This document shows positions 1-12,862 of a stretch of 64,000 nt of DNA, piece after piece; positions within the stretch are counted from its first letter, which is position 1; every line of letters starts with the position of its first letter. The translations under genes were made by a program, and so were the position numbers. The notes under the pieces are model-generated. The model saw nothing but the letters and a program-made list of their open reading frames with translations. It searched no databases and was not told where the DNA came from. Where the stretch lies: contig CANJKZ010000523.1 of assembly GCA_947471745.1 (NCBI GenBank), positions 198,501-262,500 of the forward strand. Reading direction: 5' to 3'. The stretch comes from Closterium sp. Naga37s-1 (Eukaryota; Streptophyta; Zygnematophyceae; Desmidiales; Closteriaceae).

Positions 1-67
1 AAGAGTGGTTGGGGCACTACAGTCAGAAAACAACAGTGACTAGAGGATTGCTGCAGTTCTGTGGAGA

Positions 68-132
68 GTGGTGGATACCACCACCTGATGCCGGTCAGAT
101 CAGGTGTTAGGGTAAACATATCGCATGCGATA
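68..132. repeat. Cluster of short palindromes
   Basis: Three self-complementary stretches lie close together. At 68-84 a 7-bp stem (GTGGTGG / CCACCAC) has a 3-base loop. At 84-89 and 99-104, CCTGAT pairs with ATCAGG. At 119-132, TATCGCATGCGATA is a perfect 14-bp palindrome. Their role is unknown; they could belong to the end of an unrecognised element that begins left of the window. Bases 1-174 hold no other feature I can support. Confidence 0.4.
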
Positions 133-174
133 AATAACCCGTTTTTTACGATCCTGAAATGAGGACCCGCGTGT

Positions 175-560
175 TTGCGTGGCTTTGAAATGTACTGGCA
201 GTTCACACCCACATGCTGCGCACTCTGGTCCACTGTAAAACTTGCACTACGCTTCGAAGCATCCTACCGACGTGAAAGTATTGCGTCTCAAAATTTTGCT
301 ACGTTCCCAAATGCTCAAGGGCGGACCAGGTTGAGACTTTCGACGGCGCATCCCAACTCAGTGTCAGTGGTTTTTGGCGCTGTGCACAGCGACAAAAACG
401 CGGGAAAGATGAGGCTGACTGTTGACGTGACAATCATGTCGCCAAAGGAAGCTTCGCCACGGAACTGTTGCAAGCGTGCGAAGTTGTCCACACTCCTGTT
501 GGAACACTTGCTGACGACTGGACAAGCGACCCCAAATATCATCACCTGTGGTTCCGCGAA
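175..560 (+). pseudogene. Coding-like remnant split by a LINE
   Basis: Product not recognised. Frame 1 from 175 reads protein-like (for example ALRFEASYRRESIASQNFAT). A second protein-like stretch lies in frame 0 from about 300, with a TGA near 423, and is open again from 432. The notable point is at the LINE junction. If the LINE at 561-1610 and one copy of its target duplication are removed, frame 0 runs without a break from 432-560 into 1625-1669 and ends at TAG 1667-1669. The residues around the junction include KYHHLWFREEVTRWLKK. This suggests the LINE landed in a former coding exon, perhaps of a transposase or a host gene. Frame changes and the TGA indicate it was already decayed, or that unseen introns exist. 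Confidence 0.35.
547..560. repeat. LINE target-site duplication, left copy
   Basis: TGTGGTTCCGCGAA here is repeated exactly at 1611-1624. Exact 14-bp direct repeats bracketing a LINE 3' fragment with a repeat tail are the expected mark of target-primed reverse transcription. Confidence 0.8.
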
Positions 561-1432
561 CATGAAGTCCCTTCATCGTGTCCTTCCCAACCGGCTCATC
601 GTCCGCTCGTCGTTTGGAGATGGCACCTTTAACATAGGTGACCTCTGCGCGGTGCATGTCGTTGGGTCCTGGCTTGCAGGCCCCTTCTATACAGGTGCAG
701 GGCTCGGCGCGCGGCTCGACATCCTACAGGACGGAGGCCTAAGTGTAGCTGACATCCGTCGCCGCCTCTACACTCAGCTTCCACTTGACCACGCCCCCCG
801 CTGGATCCACGTCCTCCCAGTTCCTCCGCCTCTCATCCCTGACTTCTCCCATGATTTTCTACGCGAGCAACCCAGTCTAGAACGCGATGTCCTGTACTCG
901 CGCTCTTCCTTCGGGTTCGCGTTTCAACTTTGCCGCAGACCGAGGGATTTGTTCACTCTGCACTGCCGCACCCACAGAGACTATCTCCCACATCTTCTAC
1001 GAGTGCGGGGTGGCCCCTGTAGTGATCTTTGCTCTCTCCTCCGTCGCTCGTCGTCACCTCCGCTGCTCTCCTCCTCCTGAACTCTTGCTCTTTCCACTCG
1101 CCTCTAGAACTGGCCAGGTGGCCCCCTGGAGCCTCTTGGTTGGAGCATCTGCAAAAGCCATTTGGAACGCGTGCTGTGAACACAAGTTACACGACTCACC
1201 CTCCTCCCGGTTTGAGATTCTCCAACTCATCCTAGCACAGTTCCTCATTGCGCTCAAAATCTTTCTCTGGCGACGGAAGAAACAATCAGTGAAAAAACAA
1301 CGACGCTCAGCCGCTCGTATCAAGCTGGCCACTCAATTTCGCTTCCTCGTTTTTTACCATGACGGCACCCCTTCCATTCGCCCTGACCTCCGCGCATCCT
1401 GGCTGCTCGATGACCCTTTTCGCCCCCCTTAG
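561..1432 (+). pseudogene. LINE ORF2 C-terminal fragment (zf-RVT type)
   Basis: The reading frame is frame 1 from 561 to about 890, then frame 2 from about 887 to the stop at 1430-1432, so one frameshift breaks it. The distal part shows the Cys/His signature typical of the zinc-binding region after LINE reverse transcriptases: CSLCTAAPTETISHIFYEC, a C-x2-C...H-x4-C arrangement. It is followed by a basic stretch (WRRKKQSVKKQRRSA). The proximal part has the DIRRRLYTQLPL-like text seen just before that finger in LINE ORF2. No catalytic YxDD core is present, so the fragment is not functional alone. The assignment rests on motif memory, not a search. Confidence 0.6.
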
Positions 1433-1446
1433 GCCTTCCTTTTTTT

Positions 1447-1566
1447 AGCATAGAGAGCTCCCCAGCCGTGCTGGCGGTTATCCGTAGGATATGGAGATAA
1501 CGTGTTTCCTACGTACGCCTTTGGGCGTTTGGTTTGTGTAGACCATATCTCTAGCTTCTCTATGCT
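1447..1566 (+). other. Foldable LINE 3' UTR
   Basis: The segment is closed by a perfect 10-bp inverted repeat, AGCATAGAGA (1447-1456) with TCTCTATGCT (1557-1566). Inside are GTTATC/GATAAC (1477-1482, 1496-1501), ATATGG/CCATAT (1489-1494, 1543-1548) and ACGCC/GGCGT (1515-1519, 1524-1528). LINE reverse transcriptases of stringent clades recognise 3' stem-loops in their own RNA, so this is the likely recognition structure. The competing stems mean the exact fold is uncertain. Confidence 0.55.
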
Positions 1567-1610
1567 TTGCTGTACATGGTTACGACCTTAATATAACCTT
1601 AACCTTAACT

Positions 1611-1624
1611 TGTGGTTCCGCGAA
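1611..1624. repeat. LINE target-site duplication, right copy
   Basis: Exact second copy of the 14-mer at 547-560, directly after the ACCTTA-type tail. Confidence 0.8.
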
Positions 1625-1669
1625 GAAGTGACACGCTGGCTGAAAAAAGTTGCTGAGCTGTCCCGATAG

Positions 1670-2706
1670 GTACCGCCACATCAGCAATTTAGAGATACCT
1701 TTGACCTCCACGCACATCTGCTGTGCACACTGTGCCTGCGGTGGTTGCTTCCAGCAGAGATGCGGTTGCTGTATGAATTGAAGCCCGTTTGGTGACAGAC
1801 AAGTGCATACTCGTTTGAAACAGACGATGTGTGGATGCGGAACGGCTCATTATTCTTGCTGAATTTTCATATGGAAAAACAGATTTAGTGCAGTTTTGAT
1901 TCTCTGCACGGAAAATGACTATCGCGAGTCACCTTTGTAGCGAGTGGATTCTCATGAGTGGATGCGGGCGAGGGACGCTGAGCCACACGTACAATAGTTT
2001 CCCGCTAACCGCCTGCTCATCTCCTCATTTGTGTGACTCCTTGTGTGACTCCTCACGCCGTTGAGCTCCGTCAGCCAGCCGTGCTTCTCTCCTCAGCACC
2101 TCCTTGCCTCGAGCAACCTGCTTGTCTCATTTTTCGCCTCGTTCGCCTCGTCCTTCTTGCCAAGCGGTAGCAAAGCAGGGTCGCCGCTGCTATGATCACT
2201 CATTTTCTGCTGCTCACTTTTCACTTAGCACCTGTATCCGGCGACGCAAGCCCTCCTGCGGCTCCATGTGCGGCCCACCAGGAACGGCGTTAATTTGTTC
2301 AACTCACACGCTCGTGCAATCTTTGCCTACTCCAATCGCTCCTATTTCGGCAACGCCAAAACCAATCCTGCAAAGCCTCCAGTTTCCGAATCGCCCGTTC
2401 AAAGCGTTCCCCAGCAATGCGTTCCTATCAACTCGGCGGACGCCTAACAGTGAGCGTCGACTTCGCCATGACTCGTCCCGTCGACGCGGATTCGAGACGG
2501 CGGCGCGCCTGATGTCGTCAATTCCGCGCTGGTGGTGAGTGACGGGGAGACGCTTTTCGGGGAGCGGGTAGGCGTCCGCCGCGTAGAGCAGCGGTCGGCA
2601 GTCCGTTTCGTGCCGCTTCGAGTCGGTTCTTTCCGCGCTGCCACTAACCTTTCCTCTCTTCCATCTTTCTCCCGCTCTCTCCCTCTCCCGCTCTCCCGTC
2701 TCTCCC
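1670..2706. other. No gene supported
   Basis: Open frames here (for example around 2104-2538 and, on the minus strand, 2304-2777) have no recognisable motif and composition like the surrounding GC-rich DNA. I see no RNA gene or element end. Confidence 0.5.
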
Positions 2707-2784
2707 ATGATGAGTTGCACTGATGCCACCTGTTGTTGGTGGCACATGATGAGTTGCACTGATGTCACTTGTTGCATGGGAGAT
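2707..2784 (+). repeat. Two copies of a 39-bp repeat
   Basis: ATGATGAGTTGCACTGATG at 2707-2725 recurs at 2746-2764. The bases that follow are near-identical (GCCACCTGTTG against TCACTTGTTG), giving a 39-bp period. Confidence 0.6.
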
Positions 2785-2836
2785 TATGGTGGTGTCCCTT
2801 CCAAAGTGGGTGAAGCGGGAGGGAGAGTCGGATTGG

Positions 2837-3085
2837 GGCTGAATCACCCTAAGGGTGAAGAGAGAGATGGATGTTGGCTGAATTTCTTAAGGTGAGTGAG
2901 TGGGTGAGGGATGGAGGCTGAAACCCCTTAGGTGGTAAGTGAGTGGGAAATAAAAAATGGGGACTGAAACGCTTAGGCGTGTAGTGAGTGGGGGAGAGAG
3001 ATGGGGGCTGGAACCCCTTAAGTGGGTGGGTGATTTGGGATGGAGGCTGGAACCTGTAAGGTGGGTGGGTTAGTGGGAGAGAGGC
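2837..3085 (+). repeat. Degenerate 39-46 bp tandem repeat
   Basis: GGCTG (once GACTG) followed by an AA-rich/CCTTAAGG-like box recurs at 2837, 2876, 2916, 2962, 3006 and 3045, so spacing is 39, 40, 46, 44 and 39. GAGTGGGTGAGGGATGG-like text lies between the boxes. The period is close to that of the 39-bp pair just upstream. Confidence 0.6.
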
Positions 3086-3475
3086 ACGGGGTGCAGCACA
3101 CCTCTCACTGCAGCGCCCTTCCACTCTGCCTGCTGCCTCCCAACGGCAGTGCTCTGTGGTCAGGTGGGGGATGGTGGGTGGTGGGTGGTGGCAGGTACGA
3201 GGCAGAGTGGGTTGGATGGTCAGGTGGGAGGTGGTGGTGATGGTGATTGTTGTAGTGGGTACTGATGGTGAAGTGGGTAGTGGGATGTGAGAATGGGTTG
3301 GGATGAAAAGGGCGGGATGAGGCAGAGTGGGTTGGGTAGTGTAAGAGATGAGATAGGGTGGTATGATACAATGAGCTATGATAAAGTGTGGTATGATACA
3401 GTATGTTTTGATTATGAGTGCTATTATAAGGTGTGCTATGATACAGAGTGATGATGAGTGTGGTGTAAGTGATTA

Positions 3476-3712
3476 GTTGGTATGCTACATTGACTGTTTG
3501 GTATGCTACAGTGATTGGTTGGTATGCTACAGTGACTGTTGGGTATGCTACAGTGACTGTTGGGTATGCTACAGTGACTGTTGGGTATGCTACAGTGCCT
3601 GTTGGGTATGCTACAGTGACTGTTTGGTATGCTACCATGACTGTTTGGTATGCTACAGTGATTGTTTGGTGTGCTACAGTGATTGTTTGGTATTATGCTA
3701 CTGTGATTGGGT
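3476..3712 (+). repeat. 21-bp minisatellite, about 11 copies
   Basis: The unit is close to TTGGGTATGCTACAGTGACT plus G, repeated with few changes. Because 21 is divisible by three, every frame gives a 7-residue protein repeat (such as VGYATVT), which explains the open frames on both strands. A looser version of the same motif (GGTATGATACAG) already begins at about 3357. There is no evidence that it is coding. Confidence 0.8.
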
Positions 3713-3753
3713 GAAATGGGCGGGAACGCCTCTTCTCTGCGATTCTCTTCTCT

Positions 3754-3850
3754 GTGTGCCGTCCCATCTCTGTGTGCCGTCCCATCTCTGTGTGCCGTTC
3801 CTTCTCTGTGTGCCGTCCCATCTCTGTGTGCCGTTCCTTCTCTCTGTCCC
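3754..3850 (+). repeat. 18-bp minisatellite, about 5 copies
   Basis: The unit TCTGTGTGCCGTCCCATC is repeated with CCATC/CTTC variants. It follows within 45 bp of the 21-bp array, so three different tandem families sit side by side between 2.7 and 3.85 kb. Confidence 0.75.
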
Positions 3851-4800
3851 ATCCACAGGCGTTCCTTCCCTTCTGCCGTGCTTGCGCAGCGTCCCTCCCA
3901 AGGGACGGGGTGCTGGTTCTCTGCCATCTATTCAACGACTCATGCTCACATAATTGTGCCCCCTTGCTGCTTTCCATTCTTACGTCATTCCAACCCAATA
4001 CTTTGCATGGGCAACACGCCTTCCTTCACCCAAGCAAAGGTGGTGACGGCGCCTATCCTTGGGCGCTTCTCATGCCGCCTCTCACCTGCCTGGAACCACT
4101 GTCTCATCACTGCTGTTGGCACTCTTGCGGATTTGATTAGGAAATACCACAATCCTTCCACAGGACACTGCAGTGATGTTCAACCATTTTCTTCCATTCC
4201 TATCAACTTGTTGGGCCTCGAAATGGGAAAGCAAAGTGGATCCGTGACTGATGTCACCAAATATATGTATATATGTTTTATAAATTTGTCCCTGAATACG
4301 TAATTTGAGTGGTATTTATTGCTGGATTGATATTGTTGTATTGATATTGTTGTATTGCTATTGCAGTTGTACATTTGCGTAGCTTTACAGAAATCTCGAA
4401 GTTATGCTTTGTTTTATGGATTGATCTTCTGTATGCTCGGTATCAGCTTCGATATGATCCCGCGCCTCGGCTTTGCCGCCAATTCTCGACAGAGTTGTCA
4501 GACTTGTCCCCATGCACCTTTGCCAACAAACGTTAGCTCATCGTCATGCCACGCTATGCTCCTCCACCATACCCGTGTTCATTAGACTGGTCGGCAGCTC
4601 CTCGCAGTCGTCATTCCGATCTAAAAGAAATACTCTGGTTTTACTCGGCAATGCCTACACGACCGCAGATTTCAGCCTCGTCGTCGCGTATCGTCCGCAC
4701 GCGAGAAGCGTGCATGCCCATAACTCAAACATAAGATTTAACTTACTGTCTCCATAGGTGCACGGTCTTCGGCGACCACTCAGTGGAAAGGTTTTTTGAA
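3851..4800. other. No gene supported
   Basis: Mixed-composition spacer with a small AT-rich patch (4255-4370) that includes three TTGATATTGTTGTA-like repeats. It could contain the promoter and 5' UTR of the propeller gene, but I see no clear TATA box or upstream exon. Confidence 0.4.
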
Positions 4801-5110
4801 AGCCGTTTGAAGCGCCTGGAAACTGGAAGCTGTTCCGTCCACTCGCGTTCGCTCTTTAACAGGCCGCTTTAGCAGCGACACATCTTTCGAGGTTTCCCCG
4901 CATGTCGCTGTCACATCTCGTCCCGCTCCCCGCGCAGTCAGCGCCAGGCCCGTCCCCGCTACGGCTGGCATTGCGGTCAGTCCGCCGCGCGCAGTGCGCC
5001 TGTCCGCCGTCGTCGCCTTGCAAACGCCCGCCGCGAGCTCGACTGGCGCGCAGCGGGGAGACGCGGAGCGCCGGCGGGCGGCACGCGGAGAGGCTGGGCG
5101 AAGCGACGCC

Positions 5111-7184
<2,074 letters not shown>

Positions 7185-7518
7185 GGGTCTAGTAGTGGGT
7201 GGAGTGTTTCAGAGTTACCGTGGGCTGTAAGGGGCGATGAGGGAGAGATGAGCAGGAGAGAGCAGGAATAGGGAGCTGCCCCCAACTCCACAGTACACAG
7301 TCTGCGCTTGGTCGTCTGTGTGCTGGAATTGTACACTCGCATTTTCACCAAGTTACCAGTACCTGCACCAAGTCATGGATTATCGGTACATCAGTATTAT
7401 GGCAACCAGCCAGCCGTTTTGCATGGCCTATGGCACACGTCGCAGCAAAGTAATAGCAGGAGCAGCATTGCTTGCAACAGGTGCAACATGCGCACAATTC
7501 ATTCAATAGTTCCAACAG
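7185..7518. other. Intergenic or 5' UTR; no gene supported
   Basis: Short spacer between the propeller stop codon and the next open frame. An acceptor-like AACTCCACAG lies near 7291, so part of it may be intron or leader of the following gene. Confidence 0.4.
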
Positions 7519-9204
7519 GTGCCATTGCAAGTACGGTATCAGGAAAGGCCAGCAGCAGCACATGACACATCTCCCTGCTGGCCACTGTTGGGTGAGTACG
7601 AGGTTAGACTAGCCACTTTATCTGTTGCCGTGCAGAGCTTGAACAGCCGTGGGTTCCGAGGGAGTCGCAGTCACGTGAGGGCAGCGGGGAGTGGCGAGGG
7701 GAGGGGAGGTGTGGTGACAGTGGCAACAGGGAGCAGCTTGAGCCGCCTTGGTTTGGGGACTCAGGGGGCGAGCGCAGGGAAGCAGGGCACGGGGAGGGGT
7801 AGAGAAGGGGCCGGGAGGCGGTGGGGTGGAGGGAGAGGCGGTGGGAATGGTAGCAAGGGTGAGGGGGACGGGCCAGTTGAGCTCACGTCCTCACTCTCCC
7901 TCCCCGTGTGGGTGACCACTCGCAATCAACCCAGGGATGTCAGCCCCACGCGCCTCTCCCTGCCACGTGGCAACCCCTCGTTGCGCCACATCAGCAGCAT
8001 GGGGGCAAGGACCAAGAGTCGAGTGAACTCCCTAGCAAGGAGTGTGAACAAAGGGCCCACCGCCCCTCACCGCAAGGGCCACCTGGGTGCCACTGACCCC
8101 CCCACCTCCTACACCCGCAGCCTCAGCGAGAGCCATGCCACTGCTCGCCGAACCACTTTGCCAAACCTGCTGGCGAGCCTCGGAAAGCCACCGAAGCTGG
8201 TGCCTCTGGACGGGGAGGGGTGGGAGTACGGGATGGCAGTGGTGGCGGTGCTGGCAGCGCTGCCCATGCGCGCCAAGGTGGCTGCTGCCCTCGCATCGGG
8301 CGCGCAACACAACGCTGGAATGGGTGGTGGCGGCGGTGGAACCTCGTTTGAGGGCTACACAGGCACCTCCGTGCATCGCCTCACCTTGCTGCAGGTATAG
8401 TGCTCTGCTGCCTGAGCCCATGTTACACTCTACTGTGGTGCATCCTGGGCAACCATTGATATCGCCCGTGTTGCAATGAGTCTGTGCGTCATGGTGGTGC
8501 TTCTTCCCATCTCCCGGTCCTGTGTGTGCCATGCCGTGTGTGCCGTGCAGGTGGTGGCAGCATGCATATGGGCGGACCTGCAGTACGATCTCCTCCACTC
8601 ACGCCCAGCCATAGAAGCAGCAGCTGCAGCAGGGCCCGCCACCTCACATCCCGGTGCCTTCTCTCCCGCACTGCTCCTGCCGCAAGCTGCCGCCCTGATA
8701 GCAGAGCTGGAGCGCCATGCCTCCACTGCGCCTCACAGCACAGCCTGGCCACCCCCTCACCATGTCGTTCTCGCTCTCTCCTCCGGCCTCCTGCTCCTCG
8801 CCTTCTCCCCCACCCTGCCTGTCGCCGCCACCGCTCCCTCCCCCTCCTCCTTCCTCCGGACCTCCTCCCTCTCTGCTGCCACCCTCTCCCGCCCCTCTCC
8901 TTCCTCGCTTCCTCACAATCCCTCGTCTCAGCCCCACTCACCAGCAGCAGTGGCGGCAGTGCGAGCAGTGGCGAGCCAGTGTGTGTCACGCCTCAAGGGT
9001 CTTCTCACGGCGCAAGGAGGAGGCCAGGGAAGGCTTGACACTGGTGGCGGGTGTGATGGGAGGAGGAGTGGGTGGCTGCCCGAGACAGCGGAGGAGGTGG
9101 CAGGGATCCAAGCACAGCTGGCGGTCACACAGCGCGTGCTGCCTGATTGGCTGGGAGTGCACCGCGCTGCACAGGAGGCTGCTGCAGTGGTGTGGGAGGA
9201 TTGA
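7519..9204 (+). CDS. Unrecognised two-exon helical protein
   Basis: Product not recognised. Exon 1 runs to 8394 and exon 2 from 8551 to the TGA at 9202-9204. The intron 8395-8550 has donor CAG|GTATAG and acceptor GCCGTGCAG, is phase 0, and joins HRLTLLQ to VVAACIWADLQ. The first ~190 residues are Gly/Ser/Arg-rich and probably disordered. A helical part follows: GWEYGMAVVAVLAALPMRAK, then after the intron an Ala/Leu-rich stretch (LLLPQAAALIAELERHA, HHVVLALSSGLLLLAF). After a Ser/Pro-rich linker come more helices (AAVAAVRAVASQCVSRLKGL, PETAEEVAGIQAQLAVTQRV) to the end VVWED. The start at 7519 is only the first open start codon; upstream exons are possible. The pattern would fit an alpha-solenoid-like protein. 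Confidence 0.45.
8395..8550 (+). other. Probable intron
   Basis: GTATAG...GTGCAG, 156 bp, phase 0 on both sides. Without removal, the upstream frame stops at once (TAG at 8398). Confidence 0.6.
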
Positions 9205-9748
9205 GGGTGGTCGTTGGTCAAGTTGATGGTGTGTTCTTTTCTAACAAAATACCATGGCTGGAAAACAACCAAGCATCCGCGTTGCTGCTTGGTGGAGCCA
9301 TGGGGTGTCATGTCATCACTGGGAGCTTCCACATCCATATGGCTGTGTATATATGGCTTGCGGGTGGTTATGGCATTCACAAGAGCGTGCTGATGCACCT
9401 TTGTACTAATGCTAATATATTAATTTATTAATGTAGAGGTCATCCATGACAAAAAAAGCATGTGCACCAAGACTGTCAATACTTTGTAGTAAGGAAATTC
9501 TCCCGAATCACCCTGTGGCGAATTTACCGCGGCAATCCCAGCAGAGGCTCCACTTTTCCACGGCTGGAACCAAAGCCGAGGGCTGCCTCGAGATTTCCAT
9601 TTTCCTCTTCCAAGACGTCGTTGCTCACTGCTGCACTCGTCGCCATGGACCCCTCCACTTGCCCTGCCCGTAACACCCGCCACCACACCAATTGCAGCAG
9701 CAAAAGGCCCAGTAGTACTGGATCCACACTGGATGCGCTGTTCCCGCC
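9205..9748. other. Intergenic, AT-richer
   Basis: No gene supported. A locally AT-rich segment (9400-9500) separates the unknown gene from the PRD1-like start and may hold the promoter. An upstream ATG at 9645 opens a different frame (MDPSTCPARN) that I do not consider the start. Confidence 0.4.
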
Positions 9749-12700
9749 ATGGATAGGTATAATCTCCCCAGCAATTCCGCGAGACGGCAAGGCAAAGGGG
9801 GTGCGCCGCGGTGCCAGCACACGCTTGCCATGCTCCTCGCGACCGGCTCCGAGTTCTGCCCGCAATGTCTGTCGGAAACGCTCTCAGGGCCCGGCCTCGC
9901 GACGCACAAAATCATATCGGCGCGCTTCTTCCTCGACACGCTTCGATCCCAGCCCGACCTATGCCGTCTGGTCGCGGCCGAGTCGCATTACCTGCTCGCG
10001 GCTCCGCTCGTGCAGGCCCTCAGGTGCTCGCGAGACGAGGAGCTGGCGGCGACGTTAGCGGACTTGGTGGTCTTTCTCGTGAGCAAGGGGAGCGGCCGAG
10101 GTGGAAGGAACGACGCGAGTGCAAGCGACGAGGGGTTGCTGCTGGAGAATCTGGTTCGCACGATGGCGGTGGAGATGGATAAGATCCCCGTCGCCTCCTC
10201 CTCCAGCGGCCACTGCTTCCTCGTACGCCGCTGCGCCCGATGTTCTGCTATCTTAATGCATCACTTTTTGTTGTTGTTTGATTTTTATGCAATCGCTCGA
10301 ATGCGCGTCCGTGGCAGCTGGTCCTTCTGGGGAAGCTCCTGACGGTCGCGTGCAACCGTTACAGCGCGTTGCCAGCGTGGTTGGCGCAGCAGAGCGGCCT
10401 GTGGAGTCACGTGGTTAGCACGCTTCACAAGCAGGCACAATACGAATCGCACCTTGCATCACTTCCGTCGAATTCGTTCGTAGATTCCTCTTGTCCCTCG
10501 TGCGAAGGACATAACCGATTTACCATGCTTTATGCGAGTTTCCTCCTGTTCTCTTTGGCTCTGATCGGTGTTGCAGGGACAGCATTCGTGCAGAGAGCCT
10601 GTTCGTCCTGCTCAAGCTCTGCAGCCTGCCAGGTGGCATGCAGCTATTGGAGGAGAAGCTGCCTGGCATGGTGTGTGCGGGCATCGCCCTGCTGCTCTCC
10701 ACGGACAGCAACGACGTCTCTGCCAACTGCGTCGCCCTCCTCACCGCCCTCTCCGCTCCCTCCCACCCTGCCTTCACCCTCTCCTCACTCGCGCGTCTGG
10801 ACCACCCAGAAGCGCAGCAGCCGGGAGGTGCTGCCATGCACGGGCTTGGTTCGCAGGGCTGCGTGGCAGTGGGATCTCAGAACCCCCGTGCGAGCCAGGC
10901 CGTGCACACGCAGGGCAAGGGCCCCCTGGGCCTGCGCATGATGCTGTGCGAGGTGCTCAAGAAGACACTGCTCGCTGCTGACTCCGCCCTGCATCTCGCA
11001 GCCCTGCACCTCATCTCCCAACTCGCTCTCTCCTCTGCGCCCTCACGGCTCTGCCTCCGACGAACGGTCCAGATTCGACTGGGTGGTGAGGGAGGCGTGG
11101 GAGGAGGACTGGTGTAACCAGGATGATATGAGGCGGGGTGATGGTGGGGGGATGGTGGATGAACGGGGAGCAGCGGCGCTACAGGCGATGCTGGATGAGG
11201 GGCTGGCAGAGCACGTCTTTGAGCTGCTCCACTCTGCACACAGCGGTCAGCAACACTCCTTCCTTTCCCAGCCAGTCACTGCAACCGCCTGCTGATGTGC
11301 CGCATCCCATCTTGCGACATAACCAATGTGGCGCACTTTGTTTGCATCCCCACACTCCTCGCCCTGTGTGATAATCACACCCGTCTTATTCTCACTCTCT
11401 GTGCGCTGCCCTTGTGCATCCCAGGATTAGTAGCGGACCCGTTGGTGCCGGCCGCCCTCTCATGCCTGCTGCACCTCGCAGCGTCGCCTGGAGCTGCAGG
11501 GCAGGCGTTTGCACGGCGCTTTGTGTTTGGCTTCGACACGCTCGCATCGCTGCTGCACAACGCCATAGAGGCCAACGACTTCCATCTACAGGCGCTCTCC
11601 ATCTCCGTCTTCCTGCACGCCCTGCGCTCCGCGCGTGCCAGCCCTAGGGATGCCAGTCAGTTCCCTCCAGCGAGGCTGCATGCGCTGGCGTCTGCTTTGG
11701 CAGGGGTGGTGCGGCAGTTCTGCGTGGACGCACGGGAGAGGAAGCGCTGGGTGCTGGACCAGAATGAAGCCTTCTCCACCGCCTGCTTCGCCCTCGCTGT
11801 GCTCGCCACGTGGCAGAGCATCATAGGCACAGAGAACATGCAGGTGCTGCGGTTGTTGGAGCAGTGTGTGGGTGATGGGCCGTCCATTCTGCCTGCCCTT
11901 CAGGACGTGCCCAGCAGGGGTGGGTCACTCACAGGCACGGGCGCCAAGCTCCAAGGGGCATCCTCAGCAGCCGTCCCTGCAGCTGCATGTGGTGCTGCAG
12001 GTGGCACGGATGAGGTGGCTGTGGCTGTTCTCACTTTCCTGCACGCCTGTGCTCAGCGCTTCCTGCACGCCCAGGCGAACTCTCTCAACTCCACGGCTCC
12101 TGCTGCTGCTCTGACATCGTCCTAGCAAGACGTGGGGCTGTTGGAGATGGTGGGGGGATCCCAGGGCGCTCCCATGTTCCACAGCAGCCAACAGGAGGGG
12201 GGGGGGAAGGGGCACAACAAGCCTTGGTAGGACTGGCGGGGCGTACATGCGAGGGGCGACCGACAAGACTCAAGAGTGGGGTGCAAAGCCGCCCTCTGTG
12301 TCGCCCTCTCACGCCCCCACAGCCTTGAAGTGCTGCCTTGATGACATAGCCGCGGCTCTCATGGCTGCTGCGGACATGCACGTCGCGCCTTTCATGTTCT
12401 CCCTGCACCCGCAGCCGCAGCCCCCACCTGGTCACATGCACGCGCCCCAACCTGCAGCATCACCACCTCCTTTCTCCGACCCTGCTGCCATTCTCTCCCG
12501 CGCATACGACGTGCTCAGCCACGTGCTAGCGTGTCCCCTGCCCGCCCTCGCACCCATCGCCCGCCAGTTCGCAGCCAAGCTCGCCTCCAGCTGGACCCTC
12601 TCCCTCGTCTTCTCCTCCCTGCAAGCCTTCCACCCGCCCGCTGCCTCCTCACGTGCAGCCCCATCCTGGCGGCCACAGTCTGTCGCTCCTCTCCAGGCAT

Positions 12701-12862
12701 CAGAGGGCAGCAAGTGGCACGTGATGCGCAGGGCAAGCCTGCGCTTTGCAGTGCTGCTGGCTACCGTTGCGGCAACAGGCGAGGAGGGGCAAGCGGTGGG
12801 GCAGTGGGTGGTGGGCGTGGCAGGGCTGCAGCGCATGCCGTGGGCTGTCAGTGACATGGTGC
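9749..12862 (+). CDS. PRD1: PRD1/MEI1-like meiotic recombination initiation protein, 3' end missing
   Basis: In plants PRD1 is a nuclear protein needed with the SPO11 machinery to form meiotic double-strand breaks. Resemblance is to the N-terminal two thirds: a Cys/His start (CQHTLAMLLATGSEFCPQC), then LVAAESHYLLAAPLVQAL, and the best block DSNDVSANCVALLTAL, close to the plant family's NCVALLT text. Probable exons: 9749-10222; 10318 to about 10413; 10577 to about 11065; one around 11160-11250; 11425 to about 12000-12120; 12323-12862. The donor at 10223, and acceptors at 10317, 10576, 11424 and 12322, keep frame with the next conserved block. Other boundaries are uncertain. The product is a Leu/Ala-rich helical solenoid. 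After PWAVSDMVL the sequence enters the 173-bp satellite with no stop of its own, so the C-terminal part is lost, lies across a repeat-filled intron, or the join is an assembly error. Confidence 0.65.
10223..10317 (+). other. Intron 1 of PRD1-like gene
   Basis: Donor CTC|GTACGC and acceptor GTGGCAG after a T-rich tract, 95 bp, phase 0. It joins GHCFL to LVLLGKLLTVACN, matching the helical pattern at this point in the family. Confidence 0.6.

Larger units (their letters stand above)
561..1610 (+). mobile_element. 5'-truncated LINE (non-LTR retrotransposon)
   Basis: About 1.05 kb between two exact 14-bp direct repeats. It holds the C-terminal end of a LINE ORF2 (561-1432), a 3' UTR able to fold into hairpins (1447-1566), and a short tail of ACCTTA-type repeats (about 1585-1610). 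The 5' part, including the endonuclease and reverse-transcriptase core, is absent, as is usual for LINE insertions that stop early. The repeat tail in place of poly(A) is a family trait in several LINE clades. The intact direct repeats suggest a fairly recent insertion. Confidence 0.75.

Noticed and set aside
2104-2777. Open frames 2104-2538 (+) and 2304-2777 (-)
   Set aside because: No conserved motif and no splice or start support; typical of GC-rich random DNA.
3469-3953. Repeat proteins in both strands at 3.47-3.95 kb
   Set aside because: Frames are forced open by the 21-bp and 18-bp minisatellites; no start context or conserved domain.
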